Assembly: GCF_001418685.1 (NCBI RefSeq)
Contig: NZ_LIVM01000011.1
Span: 1 to 64,000 of the forward strand
Length of the DNA: 64,000 nt
Source: Apibacter mensalis
GTDB lineage: Bacteria > Bacteroidota > Bacteroidia > Flavobacteriales > Weeksellaceae
Direction of reading: 5' to 3'
In this document: one piece after another, positions 27,950 through 36,522 of the stretch
Numbering within the stretch: the first letter of the stretch is position 1
Layout of the letters: every line of letters begins with the position of its first letter
Translations under genes and position numbers: made by a program
Notes under the pieces: generated by a model
What the model was told of the DNA's origin: nothing
Databases searched by the model: none
What the model saw: only the letters and a program-made list of their open reading frames with translations

Positions 27950-28573
27950 ATGATAGGTGTAAATTTTTATAAAGGGAGCTTGTTTACTATTTTCAGTCTG
28001 CTTATTATCAATTCATGTAAAAATGATTCCCTACTATTTAAAGAAGATTTTCGGGCAAATACCCATCATTGGGATACTCTATCTTCTGAAGCAATCCAAA
28101 CCAAGATAGAAAACGGTCATTTATTGATGCATGGAAAATTAAAAAATGTTATTAATTATTCCTTACTCTTCATTCCTGTCTCTAACCGAAATATAATTTA
28201 TTCTACTTCTATTCAAGTTAATGATTTTTACGCTCCAGATGGACTAGCCGGCATTATACTTCATGCTGATGATCACAAATATCCTGAAAATTATCTTCTA
28301 TTTGGAATTAACGCTGAAAATGAAGTGCTAATATCCTATGAAAGTAAGAAAAAAGATATGTCCAAAATTTATTATAAACAGAAAACTCAAAAATATAAAA
28401 AAAAGGAAAAGAATAGTTTTTCAATCGTAACAGACAAAAGTTCTATTCAATTCCTTTTGAACGATAAAGTGTTAACTACTATTTCCAAAAATAAAGAATT
28501 AGGTTCTTGTTTTGGGTACTTAGTAATCAATTCTAATATATCTGTTTCTTATCTTCAAATTAAAAATCGTTAG
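27950..28573 (+). CDS. Lipoprotein with a probable concanavalin-like beta-sandwich
   Basis: A 207-residue exported protein. The signal peptide ends in a lipobox-like IINSC, so Cys23 would be lipidated. The mature part reads as strand-rich: FKEDFRANTHHWDT, IENGHLLMHGKL, LAGIILHADD and LLFGINAENEVLISYE resemble LamG/DUF1080-type glycan-binding sandwiches. No catalytic residues are evident and I do not recognise a specific family. It starts 4 bases after tsaD stops, suggesting cotranscription without an obvious functional link. The fold assignment is inference. Confidence 0.5.
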   Translation: MIGVNFYKGSLFTIFSLLIINSCKNDSLLFKEDFRANTHHWDTLSSEAIQTKIENGHLLMHGKLKNVINYSLLFIPVSNRNIIYSTSIQVNDFYAPDGLAGIILHADDHKYPENYLLFGINAENEVLISYESKKKDMSKIYYKQKTQKYKKKEKNSFSIVTDKSSIQFLLNDKVLTTISKNKELGSCFGYLVINSNISVSYLQIKNR

Positions 28574-28613
28574 ATATTAAACCAATTTACGTGCCATTAA
28601 TGAGAAAACCCTC

Positions 28614-29420
28614 TTAATTAGCTTTATATGACTGATAATATTGCAATGCTTTAGACATAATTTTATTTATATCAGCAATTCTATTTTCGGGATTCGGGTG
28701 TGTGGATAGAAATTCAGGAGTGTCACTACTGCCTGTTGCATCAATCATTCTTTGCCAAAACAAAGGAGCTTGTCGTGGATCATATCCTGCCAAAGCCATA
28801 ATATATAATCCCATTTCATCTGCATCTGATTCTTGTTTACGCCCATATTTTAAAAGAGTTATGCCACTGGCCACCGGGTAATATTGATTAATTGCTTGTC
28901 GTAATGCTTGATTGTTAGTAACTCCACCTAAAACTTGACCACCGATTTCAGAAATATAAGATTGGGAAATTTTTTCAGCACCATGACCCGCTAATGCATG
29001 TGCAATTTCATGGCCTAATACAACTGCTAATCCTGTGTCGTCTTTACATATAGGTAAAATTCCGGAATAAACAGCAACTTTACCTCCCGGCATACACCAA
29101 GCATTTATCATTTTTGGATCATCAATTAATACAAATTGCCATTGATAACCATCTAAAGCTGAAGACTGCCCTATAGACCTGTAATAGTTCTCTGCTGCTT
29201 TTTTTATTCTATTTCCTACTTCTTCCACTTGCTTTGCTTGAGCAGTTCCTGTTATAATTTTATTGGATGATAAAACTTGCTGATACTGCTGGAATGAAGA
29301 TGGCAATAATTGAGCATTGGAAACAAGATTTAACGATTTTCTGCCGGTTAACGGATTAGTTGCACAAGACACTGTTAATAAAGTTACTAATGAAAGTAAT
29401 AAACATTTTTTTGAATTCAT
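28614..29420 (-). CDS. M48 family zinc metalloprotease lipoprotein
   Basis: A 268-residue periplasm-facing peptidase. The lipobox is TVSC with Cys19. The M48 active site is HEIAH (His137, Glu138, His141) in VVLGHEIAHALAGH, and a third metal-ligand glutamate is expected in KQESDADEMGLY near 195. It resembles LoiP/BepA-type proteases that handle misassembled outer-membrane proteins; that role is inferred from the family. It converges on the tsaD-linked lipoprotein gene, and is divergent from metK. Confidence 0.9.
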   Translation of the reverse strand: MNSKKCLLLSLVTLLTVSCATNPLTGRKSLNLVSNAQLLPSSFQQYQQVLSSNKIITGTAQAKQVEEVGNRIKKAAENYYRSIGQSSALDGYQWQFVLIDDPKMINAWCMPGGKVAVYSGILPICKDDTGLAVVLGHEIAHALAGHGAEKISQSYISEIGGQVLGGVTNNQALRQAINQYYPVASGITLLKYGRKQESDADEMGLYIMALAGYDPRQAPLFWQRMIDATGSSDTPEFLSTHPNPENRIADINKIMSKALQYYQSYKAN

Positions 29421-29472
29421 ATACTCTGTGTAATAATTTTTGAAATATAGTAAATTTATTAATTAATGTTCT

Positions 29473-29480
29473 TAAATTTG
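29473..29480 (+). promoter_or_regulatory. TAnnTTTG -7 element for metK
   Basis: TAAATTTG, 30 bases upstream of the metK ATG. There is no room for a SAM riboswitch: the predicted leader is only about 25 bases. Confidence 0.5.
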
Positions 29481-29510
29481 CAATGATTATAAATCATAAA
29501 ATCAAAAAAT

Positions 29511-30779
29511 ATGCCTTACTTATTCACATCCGAATCGGTTTCGGAAGGCCATCCAGATAAAGTTTCAGATCAGATTTCAGATTCAATATTAGATAATTTT
29601 TTAGCTTTTGATCCTGATTCTAAGGTAGCATGTGAAACTTTAGTTACCACAGGTCAGGTTATATTAGCGGGAGAAATAAAATCGAATACTTATATTGATG
29701 TTCAGCAAGTTACTAGAAATATTATAAAAAAGATAGGCTATACGAAAAGTGAATATAAGTTTGAAGCTGAATCTTGTGGCATTTTATCCGCATTGCATGA
29801 ACAATCACAAGATATAAACAGAGGTGTAGATAAACAGAATAAAGAAGAGCAAGGAGCTGGTGACCAAGGAATGATGTTCGGTTATGCTACCAATGAAACA
29901 GATAATTATATGCCTTTAGCGTTAGATATTTCTCACAGTATTTTACGTGTTTTAGCCCGAATAAGAAAAGAAGGTAAAATTATGACCTATCTTCGTCCGG
30001 ATGCAAAATCTCAGGTCACAATTGAATATGACGATAATAACAAGCCTATACGAATTGATACGATAGTTCTTTCCACACAACATGATATGTTTGATGAAGA
30101 TGAACAGGTTGTATTAAAAAAAATTGCAAAAGACATCATTACTATTGTTATTCCTGAAGTTAAAGCCGAATCTAAAGATGAGATTAAAGCATTGTTCGAT
30201 GATAATATTACTTACCATATAAACCCTACCGGAAAATTTGAAATCGGAGGACCTCACGGAGATACCGGATTAACAGGTAGAAAAATTATAGTTGATACCT
30301 ATGGAGGAAAAGGGGCTCATGGTGGAGGTGCTTTTTCAGGAAAAGATCCTTCTAAAGTGGACCGCTCTGCTGCTTATGCCACCAGGCATATTGCCAAAAA
30401 TTTAGTTGCAGCCGGTGTTGCCGATGAAGTATTAGTACAAGTTTCGTATGCAATTGGTATTACCGAACCTTGCGGAATATATATTAATACTTTTGGAAGC
30501 TCTAAAGTAAATCTTTCTGACGGAGATATTGCTTTAAAAGTTCAAAAATTATTCGATCTAAGACCTTATGCTATCGAAAAAAGGCTAAAATTGAGAAACC
30601 CAATTTATACCGAAACCGCGGCATATGGTCATATGGGAAGAAAAAACGAAACTGTCATAAAAAAATTTGAAAGAAATAGTGAGAATGGGAAGACGGAAAT
30701 AAAGGAAATCGAAGTAGAATTATTTACTTGGGAAAAATTAGATTATGTAGATAAAATTAAAGAAGCCTTTAATCTTTAA
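29511..30779 (+). CDS. metK: S-adenosylmethionine synthase
   Basis: Makes S-adenosylmethionine from methionine and ATP. Landmarks are [20 protein letters not shown] at the N-terminus, the ATP-binding [12 protein letters not shown] near 115-126, and the P-loop-like [19 protein letters not shown] near 260. At 422 residues it is longer than the E. coli enzyme (384), with an extra charged segment near residues 200-225. It heads a plus-strand run metK-ruvX-def-DUF5606 with gaps of 14, 4 and 37 bases, probably one operon ending in the hairpin at 32432. Confidence 0.97.
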   Translation: MPYLFTSESVSEGHPDKVSDQISDSILDNFLAFDPDSKVACETLVTTGQVILAGEIKSNTYIDVQQVTRNIIKKIGYTKSEYKFEAESCGILSALHEQSQDINRGVDKQNKEEQGAGDQGMMFGYATNETDNYMPLALDISHSILRVLARIRKEGKIMTYLRPDAKSQVTIEYDDNNKPIRIDTIVLSTQHDMFDEDEQVVLKKIAKDIITIVIPEVKAESKDEIKALFDDNITYHINPTGKFEIGGPHGDTGLTGRKIIVDTYGGKGAHGGGAFSGKDPSKVDRSAAYATRHIAKNLVAAGVADEVLVQVSYAIGITEPCGIYINTFGSSKVNLSDGDIALKVQKLFDLRPYAIEKRLKLRNPIYTETAAYGHMGRKNETVIKKFERNSENGKTEIKEIEVELFTWEKLDYVDKIKEAFNL

Positions 30780-30793
30780 ATTAAAATTATTTT

Positions 30794-31204
30794 ATGTCTA
30801 AAATACTGGCCATTGATTACGGTGAAAAAAGATCCGGATTAGCTGAAACGGATGACATGCAAATTGTCGCCAGTGGGTTGGCCGGAATTATGACTTCTAA
30901 TCTGATTTCATTTCTTGAAAAGTATATTTCTGAAAATTCCGTTGAAAAAATAATTATTGGTTTACCAATTCGATTGAATGGTGAACTTTCAGAAGTTGAA
31001 AATTCAATACAAAAATTAATTAAAAATATTACCCTTCTTTTTCCCAATATACCTGTAGAAAGAATTGATGAAAGATTTACCTCAAAAATTGCTTCACACT
31101 ACATTAGTCTTAGTGGAAAAAACAAAAAAAATAGAGAAAATAAGCATTTATTGGATGTAGTAAGTGCTACTTTAATTTTACAAAACTATTTAGAGAAAAA
31201 ATAA
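30794..31204 (+). CDS. ruvX: Putative pre-16S rRNA nuclease (RuvX/YqgF)
   Basis: A 136-residue RNase H-fold protein of the YqgF family, implicated in 5' maturation of 16S rRNA. The N-terminal strand ILAIDYGEKRSGLAETD carries the first acidic residue, IIIGLPIRLNG is the central conserved block, ERIDERFTS holds the glutamate region, and LLDVVSATLIL contains the last aspartate. Normal length. It lies 14 bases after metK and 4 bases before def, in the same operon. Confidence 0.92.
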   Translation: MSKILAIDYGEKRSGLAETDDMQIVASGLAGIMTSNLISFLEKYISENSVEKIIIGLPIRLNGELSEVENSIQKLIKNITLLFPNIPVERIDERFTSKIASHYISLSGKNKKNRENKHLLDVVSATLILQNYLEKK

Positions 31205-31208
31205 AATC

Positions 31209-31784
31209 ATGATTTTACCTATTTATGGCTATGGAGAATCTGTTTTAAGAAAAAAAACAGTTGAAATCAATAGAGATTATCCCGATTTAGATCAATTAAT
31301 AGAGAATATGTATGAAACCATGTATAAAGCACATGGGATTGGTTTGGCAGCACCACAAGTAGGATTGAATATACGTTTATTTGTTATTGATGCAACTCCT
31401 TTGGCAGAAGATGAAGAGTATGTTGATATAAAGGAGGAATTAGCAAATTGTAAAAAAGTTTTTATAAATCCAATAATTACCAAAAGAGATGGAGAGCTTT
31501 GGAAATTTAACGAAGGCTGTTTAAGTATTCCAGATATTAGGGAAGATGTTAAGAGATTGGAAAATATCACTATCGAATATTATGATCAAAGCTGGAATAA
31601 AAAAACAGAAAATTTTAGTGATGTACGTGCACGAATTATACAACATGAATATGATCATTTAGAAGGAATTTTATTTACTGATTTATTATCTCCACTAAAG
31701 AAAAAATTATTGAAAGGGAAACTTGCTAATATTAGCAAAGGTAAAGTGGATACTGAATATAGAATGAAATTTCCATCACATTAA
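31209..31784 (+). CDS. def: Peptide deformylase
   Basis: Removes the N-formyl group from nascent proteins. All three family motifs are present: GIGLAAPQVG (43-52), EGCLSIP (102-108, metal ligand Cys104) and QHEYDHLEG (145-153, ligands His146 and His150, catalytic Glu147). At 191 residues it is slightly longer than E. coli Def because of an insert at about residues 65-80 that looks typical for Bacteroidota. It follows ruvX by 4 bases. Confidence 0.97.
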   Translation: MILPIYGYGESVLRKKTVEINRDYPDLDQLIENMYETMYKAHGIGLAAPQVGLNIRLFVIDATPLAEDEEYVDIKEELANCKKVFINPIITKRDGELWKFNEGCLSIPDIREDVKRLENITIEYYDQSWNKKTENFSDVRARIIQHEYDHLEGILFTDLLSPLKKKLLKGKLANISKGKVDTEYRMKFPSH

Positions 31785-31821
31785 AAATAAAATAAATAAA
31801 TTAAAAATATACATAATTAAT

Positions 31822-32400
31822 ATGGATCTTACTAAAATCATTGCAATTACTGGTAAATCTGGTTTATTTGAACTATTAACTCAAACTAAGGGAGGTTTCA
31901 TTGTTAAGGATTTAGTTGCTCAAAAGAAATTGTCTATTAATGCAAATAGTCAAGTAAGTTTGTTACAAAACATTTCTATCTATACCCTTGAATCTGAAGT
32001 ATCATTAATTTCAGTTTTAGTTTCAATTTCTAAAAAACATAATTTTAAAGAAATTGAATTTGATAAAAATGATATTAACACTTTAAGATCTTTGATGAAA
32101 GATGCTCAATCAGATTATGCTGAAGACAGAGTATATAATTCAGATCTTAAAAAGCTTTTTACTTGGTATAATATACTTGTTAAAAACGAGATTATAACCG
32201 AAGAAAATGTAAAAGCATATGAAGTTAATCTTGCTAGAGCTGAGGAGAAATTAAATGATAGCGAAGAAGAAAAATCTGAAAAAAGCAATATTTCGCAAGA
32301 AGCAGATACCAATAAAATGTCGATTAATGATAAAGAAGAAGAAGATAATATAAATAAAAAAACTACGAAAAAAGCAACTGCTAAGAAAAAAGCTGAATAG
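31822..32400 (+). CDS. DUF5606 family protein
   Basis: A 192-residue protein of a family conserved in Bacteroidota next to def and ruvX. The first 130 residues are the ordered domain, starting MDLTKIIAITGKSGLFELL and continuing with a KGGFIVKDL segment. The rest is a low-complexity acidic then lysine- and threonine-rich tail ending KKTTKKATAKKKAE, probably disordered. Function is unknown; its place after translation-linked genes hints at a role near the ribosome, which is only inference. Confidence 0.8.
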   Translation: MDLTKIIAITGKSGLFELLTQTKGGFIVKDLVAQKKLSINANSQVSLLQNISIYTLESEVSLISVLVSISKKHNFKEIEFDKNDINTLRSLMKDAQSDYAEDRVYNSDLKKLFTWYNILVKNEIITEENVKAYEVNLARAEEKLNDSEEEKSEKSNISQEADTNKMSINDKEEEDNINKKTTKKATAKKKAE

Positions 32401-32431
32401 TATAAATAATTTTAAATATTATTTTGATAAG

Positions 32432-32462
32432 AAGGTATCAATTAAAAATTGATGCCTTTTCT
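32432..32462 (+). terminator. Terminator of the metK-ruvX-def-DUF5606 operon
   Basis: AAGGTATCAAT (32432-32442) pairs with ATTGATGCCTT (32448-32458), 11 bp with one G-U pair, loop TAAAA, followed by TTCTATTT. It lies 31 bases after the DUF5606 stop. Confidence 0.78.
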
Positions 32463-32690
32463 ATTTAAAAAATATCCACAAATAAAAAATATCTTTATGT
32501 GATAATTACGAATAATTACTGATAAGTAGTAGAAAACATTCGCTTTCTATTCTATTTTTTGTGTCATTTTTCATACGATTTGTTCTTATTAATGAAATAA
32601 TTATATATCAGAATATAAATAATCGCAAATTTCAATTATTCGCTTATGTATTGGATAAAAACAATATATGGGGGAATGTAAGAAAAACAA

Positions 32691-32715
32691 AAAAACGGCA
32701 ATAAATACCGTTTTT
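32691..32715. terminator. Terminator-like hairpin inside the non-coding block
   Basis: AAAAACGG (32691-32698) pairs with CCGTTTTT (32708-32715) around a 9-base loop. A/T runs form both arms, so it could work on either strand. It does not directly follow a known gene, which raises the possibility of an unannotated short transcript. Confidence 0.6.
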
Positions 32716-32719
32716 ACGT

Positions 32720-32845
32720 GGTTTAATACCCTTTTGTAGAGGCTAGAGTACATTAGGTATTTTATTATTTAACCCTAATTACCTTTTAGTAATAAATTAT
32801 ATACCTAAAATTAACCCAAATTAACCTTTTGGTACCTTTTGCATT
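32720..32845. repeat. Cluster of imperfect direct repeats with a nested inverted repeat
   Basis: Two similar 24-26 base units occur at 32768-32791 and 32811-32836. Both begin TTAACCC (with one extra T in the first), continue with AATT and end ACCTTTT followed by AGTA or GGTA. A partial copy ending CCCTTTTGT lies at 32722-32737, and a further ACCTTTTG occurs at 32834-32841. An inverted repeat brackets the first full unit: TTAGGTAT (32753-32760) with ATACCTAA (32801-32808), and TTTATTA (32761-32767) with TAATAAA (32790-32796). Confidence 0.6.
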
Positions 32846-32955
32846 CCCAATTATATAAAAATAGCCTTAAACGCGCTAGAAATTGATTTTTTTCGCTTTT
32901 TTCTTGCTTTAGGTACTAAAAGAAGAACAAATATTTTTTATATTATTTAATTTAT

Positions 32956-34074
32956 TTACATAAACATATCCTTAATTTTTTCAAAAAATGTTTTATCATT
33001 TTTTGATGGTTTAGGATGAAAGTGTTCATTATCTAACATGGTTTCAAAAAATTCTCTTTGTTCTTTAGTTAATTTACTGAGATTAGGAGTCCAGACATTT
33101 ATATGAATGAATAAATCTCCATAACCGTATCCTTGAACCAGGGGTAATCCTTTATCTTTTAATCTTAGTATTTTTCCTGATTGTGTTCCAGAATCAACAG
33201 TAATTTTTACTTTCCCCGTAACAGTAGGAACTTCTTTTTTAGTACCCAAAATAGCTTCGGGTACAGATATATAAAGTTCATAATGAAGATTATCACCTTC
33301 CCTTTTTAAAAATTCATCTTCGATTTCTTCAATCACAACAATTAAATCTCCTGGAATCCCTCCAAAAGGTGCATCATTACCTTTTCCTCTAACTTGTAAT
33401 TGAACCCCTTCTCTGACACCGGCCGGAATTTTAATGGATACTTCTTCTTCAACTTTTATCAATCCATGATTATTTGCTCCCGGAGGTATATGATCAGCTA
33501 CTTTACCGGTACCACCACAAGTATTACATACTGATTGTGTTTGCATTTGACCAAAAGGGGTATTCATAATCTTTCTAGTTTGCCCGGTACCGTTACAAGT
33601 AGGACAATTTTTTGAGGTGGCTCCTTGAGCTAATTTAAATCTTTTTACTTTAACGGTTTTTTCAACACCATTTATAATTTCTTTTAAAGTAAGGGATAAA
33701 CGGATTCGTAGATTGGAGCCTTGAACCTGTTGAGGTCTTGAAGAAAATCCGCCAAAACCTCCCCCAAAGGCACTTCCAAAAATATCACCAAAATGGGAAA
33801 AAATATCTTCCATATTCATACCTCCCCCAAAGCCGCCACCGGCAGCTCCTCCTACTCCGGCATGACCGTATTGATCATACCTAGCTCTTTTTTGAGGATC
33901 ACTTAAAACTTCATAAGCTTCAGCAGCTTCTTTGAATTTTTCTTCAGCTTCTTTATCACCGGGATTTTTATCCGGATGATATTTGAGTGCCTTTTTTCTA
34001 TAGGCCTTTTTTAATTCTACTTCAGTTACACTCTTAGAAACCTCCAATACTTCGTAATAATCTCTTTTAGACAT
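32956..34074 (-). CDS. dnaJ: Chaperone protein DnaJ
   Basis: Co-chaperone that delivers clients to DnaK and stimulates its ATPase. The J domain fills residues 1-70 with the HPD motif at 33-35, and a Gly/Phe-rich linker spans about 71-112. The zinc-binding region has only two CxxCxGxG repeats (Cys157/Cys160 and Cys183/Cys186) instead of the usual four, so only one zinc site is expected. The C-terminal client-binding domains follow, and the length of 372 is normal. It is encoded 28 bases after grpE, in the same operon; dnaK is not in the window. Confidence 0.95.
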   Translation of the reverse strand: MSKRDYYEVLEVSKSVTEVELKKAYRKKALKYHPDKNPGDKEAEEKFKEAAEAYEVLSDPQKRARYDQYGHAGVGGAAGGGFGGGMNMEDIFSHFGDIFGSAFGGGFGGFSSRPQQVQGSNLRIRLSLTLKEIINGVEKTVKVKRFKLAQGATSKNCPTCNGTGQTRKIMNTPFGQMQTQSVCNTCGGTGKVADHIPPGANNHGLIKVEEEVSIKIPAGVREGVQLQVRGKGNDAPFGGIPGDLIVVIEEIEDEFLKREGDNLHYELYISVPEAILGTKKEVPTVTGKVKITVDSGTQSGKILRLKDKGLPLVQGYGYGDLFIHINVWTPNLSKLTKEQREFFETMLDNEHFHPKPSKNDKTFFEKIKDMFM

Positions 34075-34102
34075 AATATTTTATATAAACCTCTTTGAGT
34101 TC

Positions 34103-34648
34103 TTAATTTCCAATTACCACCTTTGCGTATCTAATTACTTTTTCATGCAATAAATAACCTTTCTGAACCACATCTATAATTTTACCTTTTAAACTTTCAT
34201 CAGGTGAAGGAACTTGAGTAATGGCTTCCTGAAAGTCGATATTAAAATCATCCCCGGGTTTCACATCAACAACAGTCAATCCTCTCTCTTTTAAAGTATT
34301 AAATAATTTATTATATATAAGTTTCACTCCTTCTAAAACTGAAAGATTGTCTTCTTTTTTTTCAAGTTCATTTATGGCCCTATCAAAATCGTCTAAAACA
34401 GGAAGTAGTGATTCTAATATTTCCTTGTCTGAATATTTAAGAAGATCTTGCCTTTCTTTAATTACTCGTTTTTTATAATTATCAAATTCAGCAAATAAAC
34501 GGATGTATCTATCTTTTTCTTTTTCAAGTTTTTCTGTTAAGTCAGAATTGTTACTTGATTCTGACATATTTTCAGAATCATTTGCATTTTCTTGATTGTT
34601 ATTTTCTTCTATTAATTCGTTTTCTTCGTTATCACTATGAATTGACAT
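34103..34648 (-). CDS. grpE: Nucleotide exchange factor GrpE
   Basis: Releases ADP from DnaK. The 181-residue protein has an acidic, Asn-rich disordered N-terminus (1-40), a coiled-coil (EKLEKEKDRYIRLFAEFDNYKKR) and the conserved PVLDDFDRAI segment, then the C-terminal beta domain ending in the VIRYAKVVIGN block. It is the first gene of the grpE-dnaJ operon. No CIRCE-type operator is visible upstream. It is divergent from the LuxE-like gene. Confidence 0.95.
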   Translation of the reverse strand: MSIHSDNEENELIEENNNQENANDSENMSESSNNSDLTEKLEKEKDRYIRLFAEFDNYKKRVIKERQDLLKYSDKEILESLLPVLDDFDRAINELEKKEDNLSVLEGVKLIYNKLFNTLKERGLTVVDVKPGDDFNIDFQEAITQVPSPDESLKGKIIDVVQKGYLLHEKVIRYAKVVIGN

Positions 34649-34751
34649 GGTTATATTCTTTATTGATTACTGATATTTATCAATTTTATTGCCATTTTGA
34701 AAATGCTGTCAAATCGACCTGTTTTAAAAAAATTAATTAAATACTTCTTGT

Positions 34752-34759
34752 TAAATTTG
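34752..34759 (+). promoter_or_regulatory. TAnnTTTG -7 element for the LuxE-like gene
   Basis: TAAATTTG, 22 bases upstream of the ATG at 34782. Confidence 0.5.
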
Positions 34760-34781
34760 CATAAAAAGTAAATACATTAAA

Positions 34782-35762
34782 ATGTTGAAAAGTTTTGATA
34801 TTTTTTCAATTAATTCAGAGGCTGCGTTTAATTCACTTGCCATAGAAATATTTTTATATCAATATGATAATAATCTCGTATATAGAAGATTTGTTGATTT
34901 GTTGTCTTTAGATTGTAAAAAAATACATAATTATAGGCAAATACCTTTTTTACCTATTGAATTTTTTAAAACAAATAAAATTATAGATAAACATTTTTCA
35001 CCCGAATTATATTTTCAAAGTAGTGGAACTACTTCTGATAATCTGTCCAAACATTATATTGCAAATGAAGCTATTTATAAAAAAAGTATCTTAAAATCTT
35101 TTTCTATGTTTTTTGGTGATCCTTCCGAGTATATATATTTAGGTTTGCTACCTTCTTATCTGGAGAGAAATAATTCCTCACTCATTTATATGGTAGATCA
35201 TTTAATGAAACAATCTAACAAGGTTGAAAATGGTTATTATTTACATAATTTCAATGAATTATATCTTATATTAAATCGTCTTGAAAAAGAAAATAAAAAA
35301 GTGATTCTTTTTGGAGTTTCTTATGCCTTATTGGACTTTGCAAGTTCTTATCCTATAGATCTAAATAATACAATAATTATTGAAACGGGTGGAATGAAAG
35401 GTAGAAAGGTTGAAATTACTAAAGATGAATTGCTGTCAAAATTAAAATTTTCTTTTCAAACCGATAAAATATATTCGGAATATAGTATGACGGAATTATT
35501 ATCTCAAGCCTATTCTTTATCTAATAATATTTACCAATGTCCTCCCTGGATGAAAATTTTAATTAGAGATGTGGATGATCCTTTTGAATATGTTGAAGCA
35601 CACAGATCAGGAGGGGTCAATATAATTGATTTGGTTAATATTTATAGTTGCTCATTTATATCCACCCAAGATATTGGAAAAGATGAGGGAAATAATTGTT
35701 TTAAAATTTTAGGAAGAATGGATAATTCCGATATTAGAGGATGTAGTCTTTTGTTATTATAG
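34782..35762 (+). CDS. LuxE/PaaK-like acyl-protein synthetase
   Basis: A 326-residue adenylate-forming-like enzyme of the LuxE (acyl-protein synthetase) domain family. The nucleotide-binding Ser/Thr-rich loop is SSGTTSD (80-86), preceded by LYFQ, and the later YSEYSMTELLSQAYS near 231 corresponds to the adenylate-forming A5-type motif. LuxE activates fatty acids for the bacterial luciferase reductase, but no luxCDAB genes are present, and Bacteroidota carry such proteins without luminescence. The true substrate is unknown. It is followed after 133 bases by a YdcF-like gene. Confidence 0.75.
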   Translation: MLKSFDIFSINSEAAFNSLAIEIFLYQYDNNLVYRRFVDLLSLDCKKIHNYRQIPFLPIEFFKTNKIIDKHFSPELYFQSSGTTSDNLSKHYIANEAIYKKSILKSFSMFFGDPSEYIYLGLLPSYLERNNSSLIYMVDHLMKQSNKVENGYYLHNFNELYLILNRLEKENKKVILFGVSYALLDFASSYPIDLNNTIIIETGGMKGRKVEITKDELLSKLKFSFQTDKIYSEYSMTELLSQAYSLSNNIYQCPPWMKILIRDVDDPFEYVEAHRSGGVNIIDLVNIYSCSFISTQDIGKDEGNNCFKILGRMDNSDIRGCSLLLL

Positions 35763-35895
35763 TATATAAAAGGTACTAACTAAACTTTTTTTAACTAATA
35801 TTTGTAATTAATTTTTAACTTTTTTGGCAAAAAAATAATATATTTAATAAAAAATATATAAATGAATTTTAATTTTCGGAATAGTATATTGTAAT

Positions 35896-36480
35896 ATGTC
35901 ATATTACAGGAAATTAATAAAATATATCGTTACAGGAATTATTCTTTTATTCTTATGGTTTATTCTCCATACTATTGCCATTATTATCGATGGCAACCAG
36001 GAAGATACCAGGGATGCAGATGTAGGTGTAATTTTTGGAACTAAAAATAAAATAGATGGCACCATGCCTATGTCATTAATTCGTAGGTTAAATATTGGAT
36101 TAAAATTATATAATGAAGGCCAAGTTCAAAAATTAATTGTATCAGGCGGTCTTGCTAATAAAAATTTTTGTGAAGCAGATCTTATGCAGGAATATCTACT
36201 GAAACATGGAGTACTATTATCTGATATTATTTTAGATAACAAAGCTTTAAATACAGAAGAAAATGTTGAAAATTCATTAAAAATAATGAAAGATAATAAT
36301 TACAGAAAATTAATTATAATTTCACAATATTATCACATATCCCGTATTAAATTAATGTATTATAAACTTGGCTTTTATAACTTAGGCTCGGCTAGTTCTC
36401 ATCATTATAGTAAAAGACATCATTATATATCATTAATAAGGGAATTTATAGCCTATTACTATTATTATTTTTTTAAATAA
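35896..36480 (+). CDS. YdcF/SanA-like membrane protein (DUF218)
   Basis: A 194-residue protein with one N-terminal transmembrane helix (about 8-30) and a DUF218 domain. The block VGVIFGTKN, then LIVSGG near residue 85, then EADLMQEYLLKHGV and ALNTEENVENS, is typical of SanA/YdcF. These proteins are linked to envelope integrity and vancomycin tolerance in enterobacteria; the biochemical activity is not established. It lies between the LuxE-like gene and the AddB-like gene on the same strand, 42 bases upstream of the latter. Confidence 0.8.
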   Translation: MSYYRKLIKYIVTGIILLFLWFILHTIAIIIDGNQEDTRDADVGVIFGTKNKIDGTMPMSLIRRLNIGLKLYNEGQVQKLIVSGGLANKNFCEADLMQEYLLKHGVLLSDIILDNKALNTEENVENSLKIMKDNNYRKLIIISQYYHISRIKLMYYKLGFYNLGSASSHHYSKRHHYISLIREFIAYYYYYFFK

Positions 36481-36522
36481 TATATTTCATTTTAAACCGT
36501 TTTTATATACTTTTATAATTAT

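Larger units (their letters stand above)
32463..32955. other. Non-coding block with hairpins and imperfect direct repeats
   Basis: Nearly 500 bases without a credible CDS, between two converging operons (metK...DUF5606 and grpE-dnaJ). It contains an intrinsic-terminator-like hairpin at 32691-32715 and a family of imperfect repeats from 32720 to 32845. The repeats are patterned rather than random, so it may encode a small RNA or carry recombination or protein-binding sites. No tRNA, integrase or ORF longer than a dozen codons with a good start is seen. Confidence 0.5.

Noticed and set aside
29421-29510. SAM riboswitch before metK
   Set aside because: The -7 motif lies 30 bases before the ATG, leaving a leader too short for any known SAM-sensing RNA, and no matching hairpins are visible.
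32720-32845. CRISPR array
   Set aside because: There are only two full copies, they are imperfect and differ in length, spacing is irregular, and no cas genes are near.
34649-34781. CIRCE heat-shock operator before grpE
   Set aside because: No TTAGCACTC/GAGTGCTAA inverted repeat is present in the intergenic region.
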